20,896 nt of DNA from Chloroflexota bacterium (GCA_003577005.1 QEUW01000093.1:1-20896), one strand, 5' to 3'. Shown: positions 1 through 7,103, numbered from the stretch's first letter. Notes: generated from the letters alone by a model not told the origin. Made by a program: numbers and translations.

Positions 1-3
1 CCT

Positions 4-716
4 TTAGCCATATCTGACAACCTCCTCAGCAATTTTGCGATATGCCAGAGCCCCAGGAAGGTCGGGGGCCACTTCAAACACAGTCTTCCCCATCCCAAAA
101 GCCTCGGTGAAGCGGGTACTCTCATTCACCGGTGGCTCGAAGATCCGGACCTGGCTTCCTAGCTCGTCTTTGGTGCGCTCAATCACTTCCCGCGCATGGA
201 TGGTGTGCTTGTTGCGGGTATGGACAATCCCTATCACTTCCAAGTCGGGATTGGCTTCTTGCCGGATGGCCTGGATAGTGTTGATGAGCAAAGACACACC
301 CAACATGGAAGCGTATTCGGTGGCCATGGGGATAATAACCTGTTTGGCCACCATCAAGGCATTGACGGTCAATAATCCTAAGTTGGGCGGACAATCGATC
401 AGGATGTAGTCATAGCGGATGATGACCGGCTCCAACGCCCGCTGTAGTTTGAACTCTCGAAACCGCAGGTTCACCAGGGTCAATTCCATATCGGCCAGCC
501 GGATGTTGCTGGGGGCAATATCCAAGTTCGGGCGAATGTTGGGAATAATCATCTCGGCGATGGGATGCGACCCCTCAATCACATCCGACATCTCCGTCTG
601 CAACTGATCCGCGACCAACCCAAAGTGCTCGGCTACGTGACCCTGGGGATCCATGTCAATCTAACCGTTTTCCCGGCTCCCCCTTTTTGATTGGCAACTG
701 CGATGACACGTCCCAT
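4..716 (-). pseudogene. parA: ParA-type partition ATPase, broken by a deletion behind the P-loop
   Basis: ParA ATPases position plasmids or chromosomes with a ParB partner and parS sites. The ATG at 716, preceded by a purine-rich AAGGGAAGG, opens MGRVIAVANQ followed by the deviant Walker A KGGAGKT, which is the proper ParA start. Directly after GKT-V the sequence jumps to the IDMDPQG segment (around 654), but two bases out of frame, so the first frame stops after a few codons. The roughly 20 codons that normally lie between these motifs (first helix and second strand) are absent. The remaining 216 codons from 654 are otherwise good: YDYILIDCPP Walker B, then the ending IAEEVVRYG. Translation from the internal ATG at 654 would give a protein without a P-loop. 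An ATG at 11-9 overlaps the stop and could begin a ParB-like partner that runs off the window; this is only a guess. Family assignment is secure; loss of function is inferred. Confidence 0.85.
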
Positions 717-755
717 AGGCCCTTCCCTTGTTCAGGTAATCTGCTTCAACCTCAC

Positions 756-866
756 GATACTTCAATACTTTGATATTGTCAAGGTCAATTTATTCCGATT
801 TGTGCAACTTCGATACTGTAATACTGCAATGTCGGGATACTTAAACACTTTGATGTTGCAATTCTG
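756..866. repeat. Degenerate iteron-like repeat cluster A upstream of parA
   Basis: AT-rich stretch with several imperfect copies of a motif close to ATACTTYGAYRTT. Examples are ATACTTCAAT (757), ATACTTTGATATT (765), CAACTTCGATACTG (805), AATACTGCAATGT (820), GATACTTAAAC (836) and ACACTTTGATGTT (845). The same motif recurs at 1581-1691. The position just upstream of parA would suit a partition site, a plasmid iteron set or a parA operator. That role is inference; only the repetition is seen. Confidence 0.6.
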
Positions 867-874
867 TTTGTTGG

Positions 875-1367
875 TCACTCTTCACCCCACTCCCCTTCCT
901 CGCCGTTTGTGAGTACCGTGAGGATCTCTTCCACAGTCTTCATGGCCGAGGTGATGGCCATGAGTGGATCAGGGGCAAACTTTTTGATGTAGTGCCAGGC
1001 GTTGCCGGTATGGTCTGAGTACCCTTACATTTCCATCAATACCGCGGCGGTAAATTCGGCAATGGTTTCCTGTCTGGCCCGTTTCCCCTTGGATAGCGGC
1101 CCTTCAATCCGGGCATGGACTGCGATGAACACTGCCCGGCTGCCTTTCTTGACTTGCCTCTGCGCCGCTTGCCATTGTCGAAAGCCCCGGCAATCAAGTT
1201 CCCCGGCTTGAGCGTACGCAATGATCCGGTTGGAAAAACTCCATTCTGGCCGGCATACTGGGATCAAGCCGGATTTTGGCAATCTGAGTGATCTGCTCCC
1301 AACCCCCTTCTTGGAACTTCTGAATGACCTGATTGAGACTGGCTTGAGCTTTGGGTGAGAGGTTCAT
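875..1367 (-). pseudogene. ArdC-like antirestriction protein, multiply broken
   Basis: ArdC proteins, carried by plasmids and conjugative elements, pair an N-terminal ssDNA-binding domain with a C-terminal zincin-like metallopeptidase. The ATG at 1367 opens MNLSPKAQASLNQ, and the frame runs to DPSMPAR near 1245. There a frameshift moves the match to another frame (WSFSNRIIAYAQAGELDCRG, FRQWQ, RQVKKGSRAVFI). Then the text passes straight into AVHARIEGPL and RQETIAEFTAAVLMEM, which normally follow the HEXXH part of the peptidase. So the middle of the protein, with the metal-binding HE, is deleted. An in-frame TAA at 1027-1025 interrupts the last part, GYSDHTGNAWHYIKKFAPDP, which continues to a TGA at 877-875. 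Family recognition is from memory of the motifs. Three independent lesions make a pseudogene call safe. Confidence 0.8.
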
Positions 1368-2160
1368 ATGATTTCTTGGGATAGAGCGGCTTTCCCTTTA
1401 TTAATTGCTGGGAAGCGCATGCTTCCCTTAACTGTCTATCTCTATCGCGGGGTGAAATTTGCAGGGGTCCGAGGTACGAGGACTTGCCTGGCCCTTGCCA
1501 AAATGAGGGGCAAGGCCCCTGGAGTAAAGCTCATTTGGCAAGATGAAGGTAGGGTCTGAAGATCGAATGGGGATGTATATGATACTTTGATGTTAGAGTA
1601 TTTCAGTATTACAATACTTCGACATTATAGTACTGTAATACTTTGATGCTCAAGTGTTGTGGGATTGTAAACCTTTGATTCTGGAGTGTTGGACGCAACA
1701 ATGTCGCCTGGATGAAGACTAAGCGTTCAACGAGTAACAGCCGTCCATCAGAGAAGGAGAATGGAAAATGGACCAGACGGTCTACAAGTTGCCGGCTCAA
1801 AGGTAGGGCAGGGGCGTGACGGTAACGACAAAGGAGTGAGCCAATCGCTCCACTGTCAGGCGCCGAATTGGGGTAGGGGAGCATCATTGCTAAAAAAGAA
1901 CGTGGCACCCCGTCTGACGGGGCAATGGTCTGCTTTATTCCACCCGATGAAGGGAAGGGGCCGGCAGACCGCACGTTCTGCAGAATACTGTAGCACAATT
2001 GCCCAAAAGCCTCATGGATCGAACGGTAGGGATTTGTGAGAAAAGGATAGGGGAGAAAAGAAAAAATCGAGTGAGCCACTCTTGAGGTGACCCAGTCCAT
2101 ACCTTGAGCACCAGCACGGGGCTGACGGATCAATCAGGCACTCGATTAGACAGAATAATA
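1368..2160. other. Long stretch without a convincing gene
   Basis: Open frames exist here on both strands, but none has recognisable motifs or a good ribosome site. The minus frame at 1609-2133 owes its C-terminal LQYYNVEVL wording to the repeats it crosses. What can be seen is repeat cluster B (1581-1691), a hairpin GGGAAGC/GCTTCCC at 1410-1427, two mutually exclusive small hairpins sharing GGGGCAAGG at 1493-1520, and a hairpin CCCCGT/ACGGGG at 1908-1922. It may be plasmid non-coding DNA. Confidence 0.5.
1581..1691. repeat. Degenerate iteron-like repeat cluster B
   Basis: Second cluster of the motif seen at 756-866: GATACTTTGATGTT (1581), GAGTATTTCAGTATT (1596), AATACTTCGACATT (1613), AATACTTTGATGCT (1637) and AACCTTTGATTCT (1669). 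Units start roughly 24-33 bases apart, often with a reverse-oriented AGTATT or AGTGTT following. It lies on the far side of the broken ArdC gene from cluster A. Confidence 0.6.
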
Positions 2161-2163
2161 GCA

Positions 2164-2229
2164 CTTTAGTCCTAAAGCAACCAAGATTTGCGCAATGACG
2201 TGGTATACTGTGCTTACATAAGGAGGTGA
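2164..2229 (+). promoter_or_regulatory. Promoter, possible operator and strong SD of the antitoxin-toxin pair
   Basis: An extended -10 element TGGTATACT lies at 2201-2209, about 24 bases before the ATG at 2234. There is no good -35, as expected for an extended -10 promoter. Upstream is an inverted repeat CTTTAG-TC-CTAAAG (2164-2177), a plausible site for autorepression by the Phd-type antitoxin. AAGGAGGTGA at 2220-2229 is a near-perfect Shine-Dalgarno sequence. Promoter and operator roles are inferred from the sequence. Confidence 0.55.
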
Positions 2230-2233
2230 ATCC

Positions 2234-2527
2234 ATGGCTGAAACAATGAATCGCATTTCTTTTGATGAATTCTCGACTAACCTCACCCGGATTTTTGACC
2301 GCGTCACCGGCACAGGGGAGGAGATTGTGGTGGAAACCGGCGCCGGCGACCTGGTGGCCCTCAAGCCGCTTACTCGGGTCAAACCGCGCCGGCGCCGGAA
2401 AACCAGGGCAGACTACGAGGCCTTCCTATCCTCTGCCGGGGGCTGGAGGGGCGTGGACGTGGATGCGTTTCTCAAGGAGAACTATCAAAGCCGTCGCATT
2501 AGCACTTGCCCTGTGGTTGAATTATGA
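2234..2527 (+). CDS. Phd/YefM-type antitoxin
   Basis: A 97-residue protein with the pattern of Phd/YefM-type antitoxins, which bind DNA through the N-terminus and neutralise the toxin through the C-terminus. Residues 6-45 (NRISFDEFSTNL, then IVVETGAGDLVALKPL) fit the N-terminal fold. The C-terminal part, GGWRGVDVDAFLKENYQSR then STCPVVEL, is the usual toxin-binding tail of antitoxins paired with PIN-domain VapC toxins. The ATG at 2234 follows the strong AAGGAGGTGA; an internal ATG at 2246 is less well placed. The stop overlaps the toxin start as ATGA (2524-2527), the usual translational coupling. The gene looks intact. Because the toxin is frameshifted, the antitoxin may now act alone, as a repressor of its own promoter or as a guard against related toxins. 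Confidence 0.85.
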   Translation: MAETMNRISFDEFSTNLTRIFDRVTGTGEEIVVETGAGDLVALKPLTRVKPRRRRKTRADYEAFLSSAGGWRGVDVDAFLKENYQSRRISTCPVVEL

Positions 2528-2942
2528 GTTATCTGTTCGATACAGACGTGGTCGCCAACTGGTTGAAAGGCCGTCAGGAGGAAGTGGCGCTGCTCAGCAG
2601 CTTTGGTTCTGAGGACTTGGCCATCAGTCTCATCACCTATGGGAGATCTACGACGGCACTTACTACGGCCGCAACCCCCAAGAAAACGAACGAATTTTCC
2701 AGCAGTTCCTGCGCTGGGTAGAGGTGCTGCCGCTGAACCGCAGCATCATGAAGCAGTTTGCCCGGATTCGTGGGCATTTACGTCGGTCGGGCCAATTGAT
2801 AGACTCTTCCGATCTGATGATTGCCGCCACCGCCATTTATCATGACCTCACGGTGGTGACCCACAACACCCGCCACTTCGGCCGCATCCCTAACCTCAAG
2901 CTGTATCAGGACTCAAGCAGATCCACAAACTCCGAGAACTAA
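2524..2942 (+). pseudogene. vapC: VapC-type PIN-domain toxin, single-base frameshift
   Basis: VapC toxins are Mg-dependent PIN endoribonucleases. The start MSYLFDTDVVANWLKG carries the first acidic residue (Asp6). After LAISLITYG at 2641-2643 the protein changes frame: restoring one G to the GGG run gives GEIYDGTYYGRN, QENERIFQQFLRWVEVLPLN, then SSDLMIAATAIYHDLTVVTH and NTRHFGRI. All PIN motifs (E after the break, the SSD Asp, the HNTRHF segment) are thus present but split. As it stands the first frame ends at 2721 after 65 residues. One lost G in a short G run could be a real inactivating mutation or a sequencing/assembly error. The last codons (SSRSTNSEN) are not typical and reach the sufB fragment, which overlaps tail to tail by four bases. 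Confidence 0.85.
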
Positions 2943-3943
2943 GTGGACGTGTTGTGTGAATCAGGAGCATTTTCACAGTCCTCGTGGCATGGCACCACTA
3001 CATCTTCGATGAGAATCCAAGTCAAAAAGTCCCGGCTTGTAACTGTCCCAAAAATGAGAACGTTTCTTTTAATTATTTCCGCCCGGCTGTGTTCGTCCAG
3101 AAGCAGGGCATCGCAGACGACGTTGCTCTTGCTGTGGTGCGCGCCCTTGGCCACCCGCAGCAAGCCGCGGTAGCTGGCGCGCCCGCCGTTCTTGCTGATC
3201 GACTTGGAGATGATCCGGGAGCTGGTGTAGGGTGCGCCATGCACCACCTTGCCACCGGCGTCCTGGTGCTGACCCTTGCCAGCGAAAGCGATAGATAGAA
3301 TCTCGCCATGCGCCTTGGGGCCAAGCATATAGACCGCCGGGTACTTCATCGTCACCTTGCTGCCCAAGTTGCCGTCGATCCACTCCATGGTGGCGGCTTC
3401 ATAGGCCACGGCGCGCTTGGTCACCAGATTGTAGACATCGGTGCTCCAGTTCTGGATCGTCGTATAGCGGCAGCGGGCGCCCTTCTTGACGATGATCTCG
3501 ACCACGGCGCTGTGCAGGCTGTTGCTCGAATAGATGGGCGCTGTGCAGCCCTCCACATAGTGCATGGAGGCGCCCTCTTCGACGATGATCAGCGTGCGCT
3601 CGAACTGGCCCATATTCTCGGCGTTGATGCGGAAGTAGGCTTGCAGCGGGATGTCCACATGGACACCCTTGGGCACATAGACAAAGCTGCCGCCGCTCCA
3701 GACAGCACTGTTGAGCGCAGCAAACTTGTTGTCCGCCGCCGGGATGATGGTGGCGAAGTATTCACGTACAAGGTCTTCGTGTTCGCGTAGACCTGTATCC
3801 ATATCCAGAAAAACGACGCCCAGCTTCTCCCACTCGGCCTTCAGGCTATGGTAGACCACCTCGGAATCATATTGCGCGCCCACACCGGCCAGGAACTTGC
3901 GCTCGGCTTCGGGGATGCCCAGGCGACAGATCCCCGCCGCCAA
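2939..3943 (-). pseudogene. sufB: SufB Fe-S scaffold subunit, fragment lacking both ends
   Basis: SufB, with SufC and SufD, assembles Fe-S clusters; family members are about 470 residues. The match here starts abruptly at [20 protein letters not shown] (about 3922) and is excellent through [76 protein letters not shown] and [20 protein letters not shown] to [10 protein letters not shown] (about 3083). Roughly 145 N-terminal residues are missing, and so is the C-terminus with its cluster-related residues. No ATG or ribosome site precedes it; the only possible start is a TTG at 3943. After SRAE comes an AT-rich stretch of about 66 bases not like SufB, then [10 protein letters not shown], which resembles the IE-DVxxGHEATV segment of SufB before the frame is lost. 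No sufC, sufD or sufS is nearby. A non-functional relic is likely; the genome should carry a complete copy elsewhere. Confidence 0.9.
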
Positions 3944-3956
3944 CAGCAGCGCATTG

Positions 3957-4943
3957 TTAGGTTTTGTCGTTATGTTCTACAGTGATTACGACTTTTCCTT
4001 TGGCGTGTCCTGCTTCCAGATAGCGGATGGCGTCGGCAACGTCACGCAACGGGAAACGTCGATCGATGACCGGGGTCACCTTGCCGGCTTCAATCAGCTC
4101 TTTCATAAAAATCAAATCCTGTTGGTTGGGTTTCGCCAGCACGTTCCCCATTTTCTGATTGCTGTTTCTTGAGCGCCAGGGGCCGAGGAGCATGGCTTCG
4201 AACATTTGCGCCGTGGAACCGCCGGTCATGACATAAATGCCCTGGGGACTCAAGGCACGCTGATAGGCTGAAAGCGGCTGATAGCCATTCGCTGCCAGAA
4301 TCAGGTCATACCGCTCTCCATTTTGGGTGAAATCTTCTTGCGTGTAATCAATGACATGGTCTGCCCCCAGCGCGCGCACCATTGCCATTTTGCCTGTGCT
4401 GCACACGGCGGTGACTTCAGCGCCAAATGCTTTGGCAATCTGCACCGCAAAGGTGCCCACGCCGCCGGACGCGCCATTGATCAGCACCTTCTGCGCGGGC
4501 TGAATTCGTCCGTGGTCGCGCAGACCCTGGAGGGCGGTGACGGCCGATACCGGTACGGTGGCGGCTTGCTCGAAGGTCAGATTGGTTGGTTTCAGCGCAA
4601 ATGCGTTTTCAGGCGCAGCAACATACTCGGCAAATGCGCCAAAGCCACAATGGGACAAGTCCCCGAATACCTCATCACCGGGCTGAAATTGCGTTACGTT
4701 TCTGCCCACGGCTTCCACCCGCCCCGCTACGGCAGCGCCGAGGATACTGTATTTTGGTGTTAACAGTCCATACACGAAGCGCATCAAGAACGGGTCTGCA
4801 CGCAGCAGATGCCAGTCACCCGCCGCAGTGGAGGCCGCAATAACTTTGACCAGGACTTCAGCGTCTTGCGGAACCGGTTTTTGCACGTCTTCCAGTTTGA
4901 GGACATCGGGTGAGCCATAGGTGTGATAGACAATCGCTTGCAT
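3957..4943 (-). CDS. NAD(P)-dependent zinc-free MDR oxidoreductase (quinone reductase-like)
   Basis: A 328-residue medium-chain dehydrogenase/reductase of the quinone oxidoreductase branch, which reduces quinones or enones with NADPH in the cytoplasm. It has the N-terminal GroES-like fold ([40 protein letters not shown]) and the nucleotide-binding motif [20 protein letters not shown] near residues 155-173. It ends with the family pattern [20 protein letters not shown] and AKGKVVITV. The Cys/His zinc ligands of alcohol dehydrogenases are not evident. The start at 4943 (MQAIVYH) follows AGAGGA; a start nine codons further upstream is possible but lacks a good ribosome site. It follows the SDR gene by 80 bases on the same strand, so the two probably form an operon. 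The exact substrate cannot be read from sequence. Confidence 0.88.
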   Translation of the reverse strand: MQAIVYHTYGSPDVLKLEDVQKPVPQDAEVLVKVIAASTAAGDWHLLRADPFLMRFVYGLLTPKYSILGAAVAGRVEAVGRNVTQFQPGDEVFGDLSHCGFGAFAEYVAAPENAFALKPTNLTFEQAATVPVSAVTALQGLRDHGRIQPAQKVLINGASGGVGTFAVQIAKAFGAEVTAVCSTGKMAMVRALGADHVIDYTQEDFTQNGERYDLILAANGYQPLSAYQRALSPQGIYVMTGGSTAQMFEAMLLGPWRSRNSNQKMGNVLAKPNQQDLIFMKELIEAGKVTPVIDRRFPLRDVADAIRYLEAGHAKGKVVITVEHNDKT

Positions 4944-5023
4944 AAGGTTTCCTCTTGAGATCGTTCTCATTCAATTCGTATCGAAAATAGTTTGCGACAA
5001 GTCGGTATGGCTTCCATTCGGCT

Positions 5024-5902
5024 CTAGCCTGCGGTTGCTCTCGCTTCAACCATTTTGTCACTAGCTTCCCAGAGACGCGTCCAGGTGGCCTCGTCATAGG
5101 TAGCGCGACCCGATGGCGCCGCTTTGCTCTTTTCCCAGTATTTTCCGGTCACGTTTGCCACGGCTGGTGAGGTGGCGAGGTAAAGCGAGGTTTGTGCGCC
5201 TTGCGCTGGTGTTACGCCCGCAAAACGCATGAAAAAGCCGATCACGGCGGACGGTGCTGCCCCCAGGTTGCTGGCGAACCCGGTGCGCACCAAGCCAGGG
5301 TGCAGCACGTTGGCGGTGACGGCTGTCCCTGACAGGCGTCGCGCCAGTTCATAGCTAAACAGGATGACGGCGAGCTTGGAGCGCCCGTAGGCATTGAAGA
5401 CGAAATTCCCCTTCTCAGACTGCAAATCGTCGAAATCGAGATGCGCTCCTTTGTGCGAGTCTGAGGAGACGTTGACAATGCGGGCCGGCGCGCTGGCTTT
5501 CAGCGTATCGAGCAGTAAAGTGGTCAGCAGAAAGGGGCTCAGGTGGTTGAGGGCAAAAGTGCGCTCAAACCCTTCGGCGGTGACCTGTCGCTTGCCAAAC
5601 GCTGCGCCCGCGTTATTGACCAGCACATGCAACTGCGGGTATTTTGCCTTGAACTGATCGGCTACTCGCCGGACCTCCGCCATGATCGACAGGTCGGCGA
5701 CGAGTGCTGCCACTGCGTCATTCCCGCTGATCTGCTTGATCTCGCTCACCACTGCTGCACACTTGGCCGGGTTACGGCCCACAATGACGACGGTTGCGCC
5801 CATCTGCGCCAGCGCCTGCGCGGTTGCCTTGCCGATGCCGTTGGTGGCGCCGGTGACAAGGCAGATTTTGCCGGTCATCTGACCGTTCCGCTTTTCTTTC
5901 AT
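5024..5902 (-). CDS. Short-chain dehydrogenase/reductase (retinol dehydrogenase-like)
   Basis: A 292-residue classical-type SDR using NAD(P) to oxidise or reduce a carbonyl/hydroxyl substrate. Cofactor motif TGATNGIG lies at 17-24, NNAG at 96-99, the catalytic serine in VSSDS (146-147), and YxxxK as Y172-GRS-K176. The FERTFALNHLSPFLLTTLLL stretch and the ending resemble the retinol dehydrogenase/WW-domain oxidoreductase-like branch. The start at 5902 (MKEKRNGQ) has AAGGAT seven bases upstream; the ATG at 5878 is an alternative. First gene of a likely two-gene minus-strand operon with the MDR oxidoreductase. No regulator is adjacent, and its substrate is unknown. Confidence 0.9.
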   Translation of the reverse strand: MKEKRNGQMTGKICLVTGATNGIGKATAQALAQMGATVVIVGRNPAKCAAVVSEIKQISGNDAVAALVADLSIMAEVRRVADQFKAKYPQLHVLVNNAGAAFGKRQVTAEGFERTFALNHLSPFLLTTLLLDTLKASAPARIVNVSSDSHKGAHLDFDDLQSEKGNFVFNAYGRSKLAVILFSYELARRLSGTAVTANVLHPGLVRTGFASNLGAAPSAVIGFFMRFAGVTPAQGAQTSLYLATSPAVANVTGKYWEKSKAAPSGRATYDEATWTRLWEASDKMVEARATAG

Positions 5903-5970
5903 TTTGTTATCCTTTTTTGATTTATTTGCGTGACAAGCAGAGGCAATGTGTCACTTTCTATTGCCTGCGG

Positions 5971-6007
5971 CGCTTTGGGCGGCCACTGATGCAGGCCGCC
6001 CAAAGCG
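5971..6007. terminator. Perfect 14-bp hairpin between the SDR gene and the DUF4386 fragment
   Basis: CGCTTTGGGCGGCC (5971-5984) and its exact complement (5994-6007) enclose the nine-base loop ACTGATGCA. It lies just downstream of the minus-strand stop at 6022. There is no U-tract on either side, so it may be a terminator without a tail, a transcript-stabilising stem or a repeat element. Confidence 0.5.
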
Positions 6008-6021
6008 GGTTGTAGCCAGCG

Positions 6022-6190
6022 CTATGCGGTCCCCATCACGGCAACCGGCTCGTCACGACTCCTGACCGTAGGCTCGGGCTGGAAACCCTTAATGAGGAGC
6101 CAGAATCCCAACGTCAGTTCAAAGAGGCCACCAGGGATCAAGAGCACGAGGCTGATGGGGAGACCGAAGATCTCAGCGGCTGAATGAGCC
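6022..6190 (-). pseudogene. C-terminal fragment resembling a DUF4386 membrane protein
   Basis: Reading the minus strand from about 6190 to the TAG at 6024-6022 gives AAEIFGLPISLVLLIPGGLF, ELTLGFWLLIKGF, then a polar tail ending DEPVAVMGTA. A hydrophobic span followed by F/G-E-L-x-L-x-x-W-L-L-I-K-G is the usual last helix of DUF4386 proteins, which are normally above 200 residues with several helices. No start codon serves this frame. It overlaps, in another frame, the 55-residue reading frame at 6138-6305. The two may be halves of one small membrane protein split by a frameshift near 6180 (…FWLIQP / AEIFGLP…), or two fused fragments. Confidence 0.5.
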
Positions 6191-6305
6191 AGAAGACGAG
6201 CAACCCGGTCAGCGCAAAGCCGATATAGGTGCGCAGGTGACGCTGCCAGGGCGTGCGCGGTTCCTTCTCTTCGACCGGCTCTGACGGAATCTCATTTGGG
6301 TTCAT
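6138..6305 (-). CDS. Small membrane protein reading frame, possibly frameshifted
   Basis: A 55-residue frame starting at the ATG at 6305, which overlaps the end of the DUF5661 gene by 14 bases. The first 25 residues are polar and acidic (MNPNEIPSEPVEEKEPRTPW), then QRHLRTYIGFALTGLLVFWL forms one membrane segment. The last dozen residues (RSSVSPSASCS) look like out-of-frame text. Switching frame near 6180 would extend it by a second hydrophobic helix to the stop at 6022, giving a protein of about 95 residues with two membrane segments. I favour one broken gene over two genes. Function unknown. Confidence 0.45.
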   Translation of the reverse strand: MNPNEIPSEPVEEKEPRTPWQRHLRTYIGFALTGLLVFWLIQPLRSSVSPSASCS

Positions 6306-6585
6306 GTTTGCTTTTGTCTTGGCCTTGTTCTGCTTTGGCCTCGCGTTCCATCTTTTCGAGACGGGTGTAATAATCGGGAAATTCGTTGAGATGAGCCAAC
6401 GCGATCTTGCCAGTGAGAATCGGGTCATCGCCCGTTACGTCTGTTGCTGGGTCATGCAGACCATGCTCTAACTCGACCTCCAAACCCATGCGATACTGCT
6501 CCACATCGAAGCGGCTCCAATCAATACCGAGCTGTTCGCCGATCGCACGGGCTTGCTCGGTCGTGAAATGCTTTTGGGCTGACAT
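6292..6585 (-). CDS. DUF5661 family protein
   Basis: A 97-residue soluble protein. The block IGEQLGIDWSRFDVEQYRMG, LEVELEHGLHDPATDVTGDD, then ILTGKIALAHLNEFPDYYTR and LEKMERE is the characteristic DUF5661 pattern: an acidic VELEHG followed by a conserved KIALAHLNEFPDYYxRL helix. The biochemical role is unknown. In my knowledge such proteins tend to sit beside stress genes, as here next to csbD and the GlsB/YtxH genes. The ATG at 6585 has AGGGGGAT about six bases upstream. The lysine-rich tail overlaps the next small membrane frame by 14 bases, suggesting coupled translation. Confidence 0.8.
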   Translation of the reverse strand: MSAQKHFTTEQARAIGEQLGIDWSRFDVEQYRMGLEVELEHGLHDPATDVTGDDPILTGKIALAHLNEFPDYYTRLEKMEREAKAEQGQDKSKHEPK

Positions 6586-6812
6586 GGTATCCCCCTGTTG
6601 ATAGTCTTAGTTGAAAGCATACAGGCTAACCAGGCGTTTGTCGTCAATGCTGCGCGGGCGCTTGATTTGAACTGGCTGCTGGGGATTGGCGCCACTGCAT
6701 CTATCTGCTCGTCGCTAGCCTGCCCGGGCACGCCCAGCCAACGAAGCAGGATAAAGTCTCCTCTCCTGAAATCATTGTTCATTTCAGGAGAGGAGATAAG
6801 AAAGGGGGTGAT
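6586..6812. other. Intergenic stretch between csbD-like gene and DUF5661 gene
   Basis: About 225 bases. Both strands are open for 60-100 codons, but the translations (for example ANQAFVVNAARALDLNWLLG on plus) match nothing I recognise and lack ribosome sites. It holds the strong hairpin at 6757-6796 and presumably the promoter of the DUF5661 gene. Confidence 0.4.
6757..6796 (-). terminator. Terminator after the CsbD gene
   Basis: A perfect 16-bp stem (TCTCCTCTCCTGAAAT and its complement) with loop CATTGTTC lies 17 bases past the CsbD stop. On the minus strand the stem is followed by CTTTAT, a weak U-run. The stem is long enough to stop transcription or protect the 3' end. Confidence 0.7.
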
Positions 6813-7103
6813 TTAGCCCCACATTGACTTCTTCGCAGCGGCTGCCGCCGCCGTGATCTCCTTGGCTGAGGCGTCGAGATTCGCCTTGGCGTCCTCGACC
6901 TCACTGCTGTGCTTTTGCACAAACTTGTCCCACTCCGCTTGTGCCTGTGCTTTGGTGTAACCATAGCGCTCTTGCAGTACGCCGAGCAGCTTGTCGGCGC
7001 TGCCTTCAGCCTGGGTGAGGTCGTCGTCGGTCAACTTGCCAAAAGTTTCTTTGATGTTGCCCTTGAGTTGTTTCCACTTCCCCTGCAAAATGTTACTGTT
7101 CAT
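6813..7103 (-). CDS. CsbD family general stress protein
   Basis: A 96-residue hydrophilic protein. It begins MNSNILQGKWKQLKGNIKET then FGKLTDDDLTQAEGSADKLL and GVLQERYGYTKAQAQAEWDK, the complete CsbD pattern (G-K-W-K-Q-L-K-G-x-I-K, then D-D-x-x-x-A-E-G, then R-Y-G-Y-x-K-x-x-A). CsbD proteins accumulate under general stress; their molecular role is not settled. A C-terminal Ala/Lys-rich extension (EITAAAAAAKKSMWG) of about 35 residues goes beyond the core domain and looks helical. The start at 7103 follows TAGGAGAT; upstream frame extension lacks support. It has its own terminator, and it is preceded by the receiver-only gene on the same strand. Confidence 0.92.
   Translation of the reverse strand: MNSNILQGKWKQLKGNIKETFGKLTDDDLTQAEGSADKLLGVLQERYGYTKAQAQAEWDKFVQKHSSEVEDAKANLDASAKEITAAAAAAKKSMWG

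Noticed and set aside
756..866. CRISPR array
   Set aside because: Units are short, degenerate and irregularly spaced, with no constant repeat/variable spacer pattern and no cas genes.
1410..1427. Hairpin GGGAAGC-GCAT-GCTTCCC as a terminator
   Set aside because: No U-tract on either strand and no gene ending nearby.
1761..2039. Plus-strand open frame of 92 codons (MENGPDGLQVAG)
   Set aside because: Low-complexity charged translation with no known domain; it crosses a hairpin and opposes another open frame. Kept only as part of the unassigned stretch.
1609..2133. Minus-strand open frame of 174 codons
   Set aside because: No recognisable motif and no ribosome site; its C-terminal wording comes from repeat cluster B.
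2603..2845. Separate small gene overlapping the VapC gene
   Set aside because: It is a third frame over a toxin whose two real frames join by one base; its translation has no family features.
3308..3790. Plus-strand frame of 160 codons inside sufB
   Set aside because: Antisense shadow of a strongly conserved SufB segment with His/Ala/Gly-rich nonsense text.
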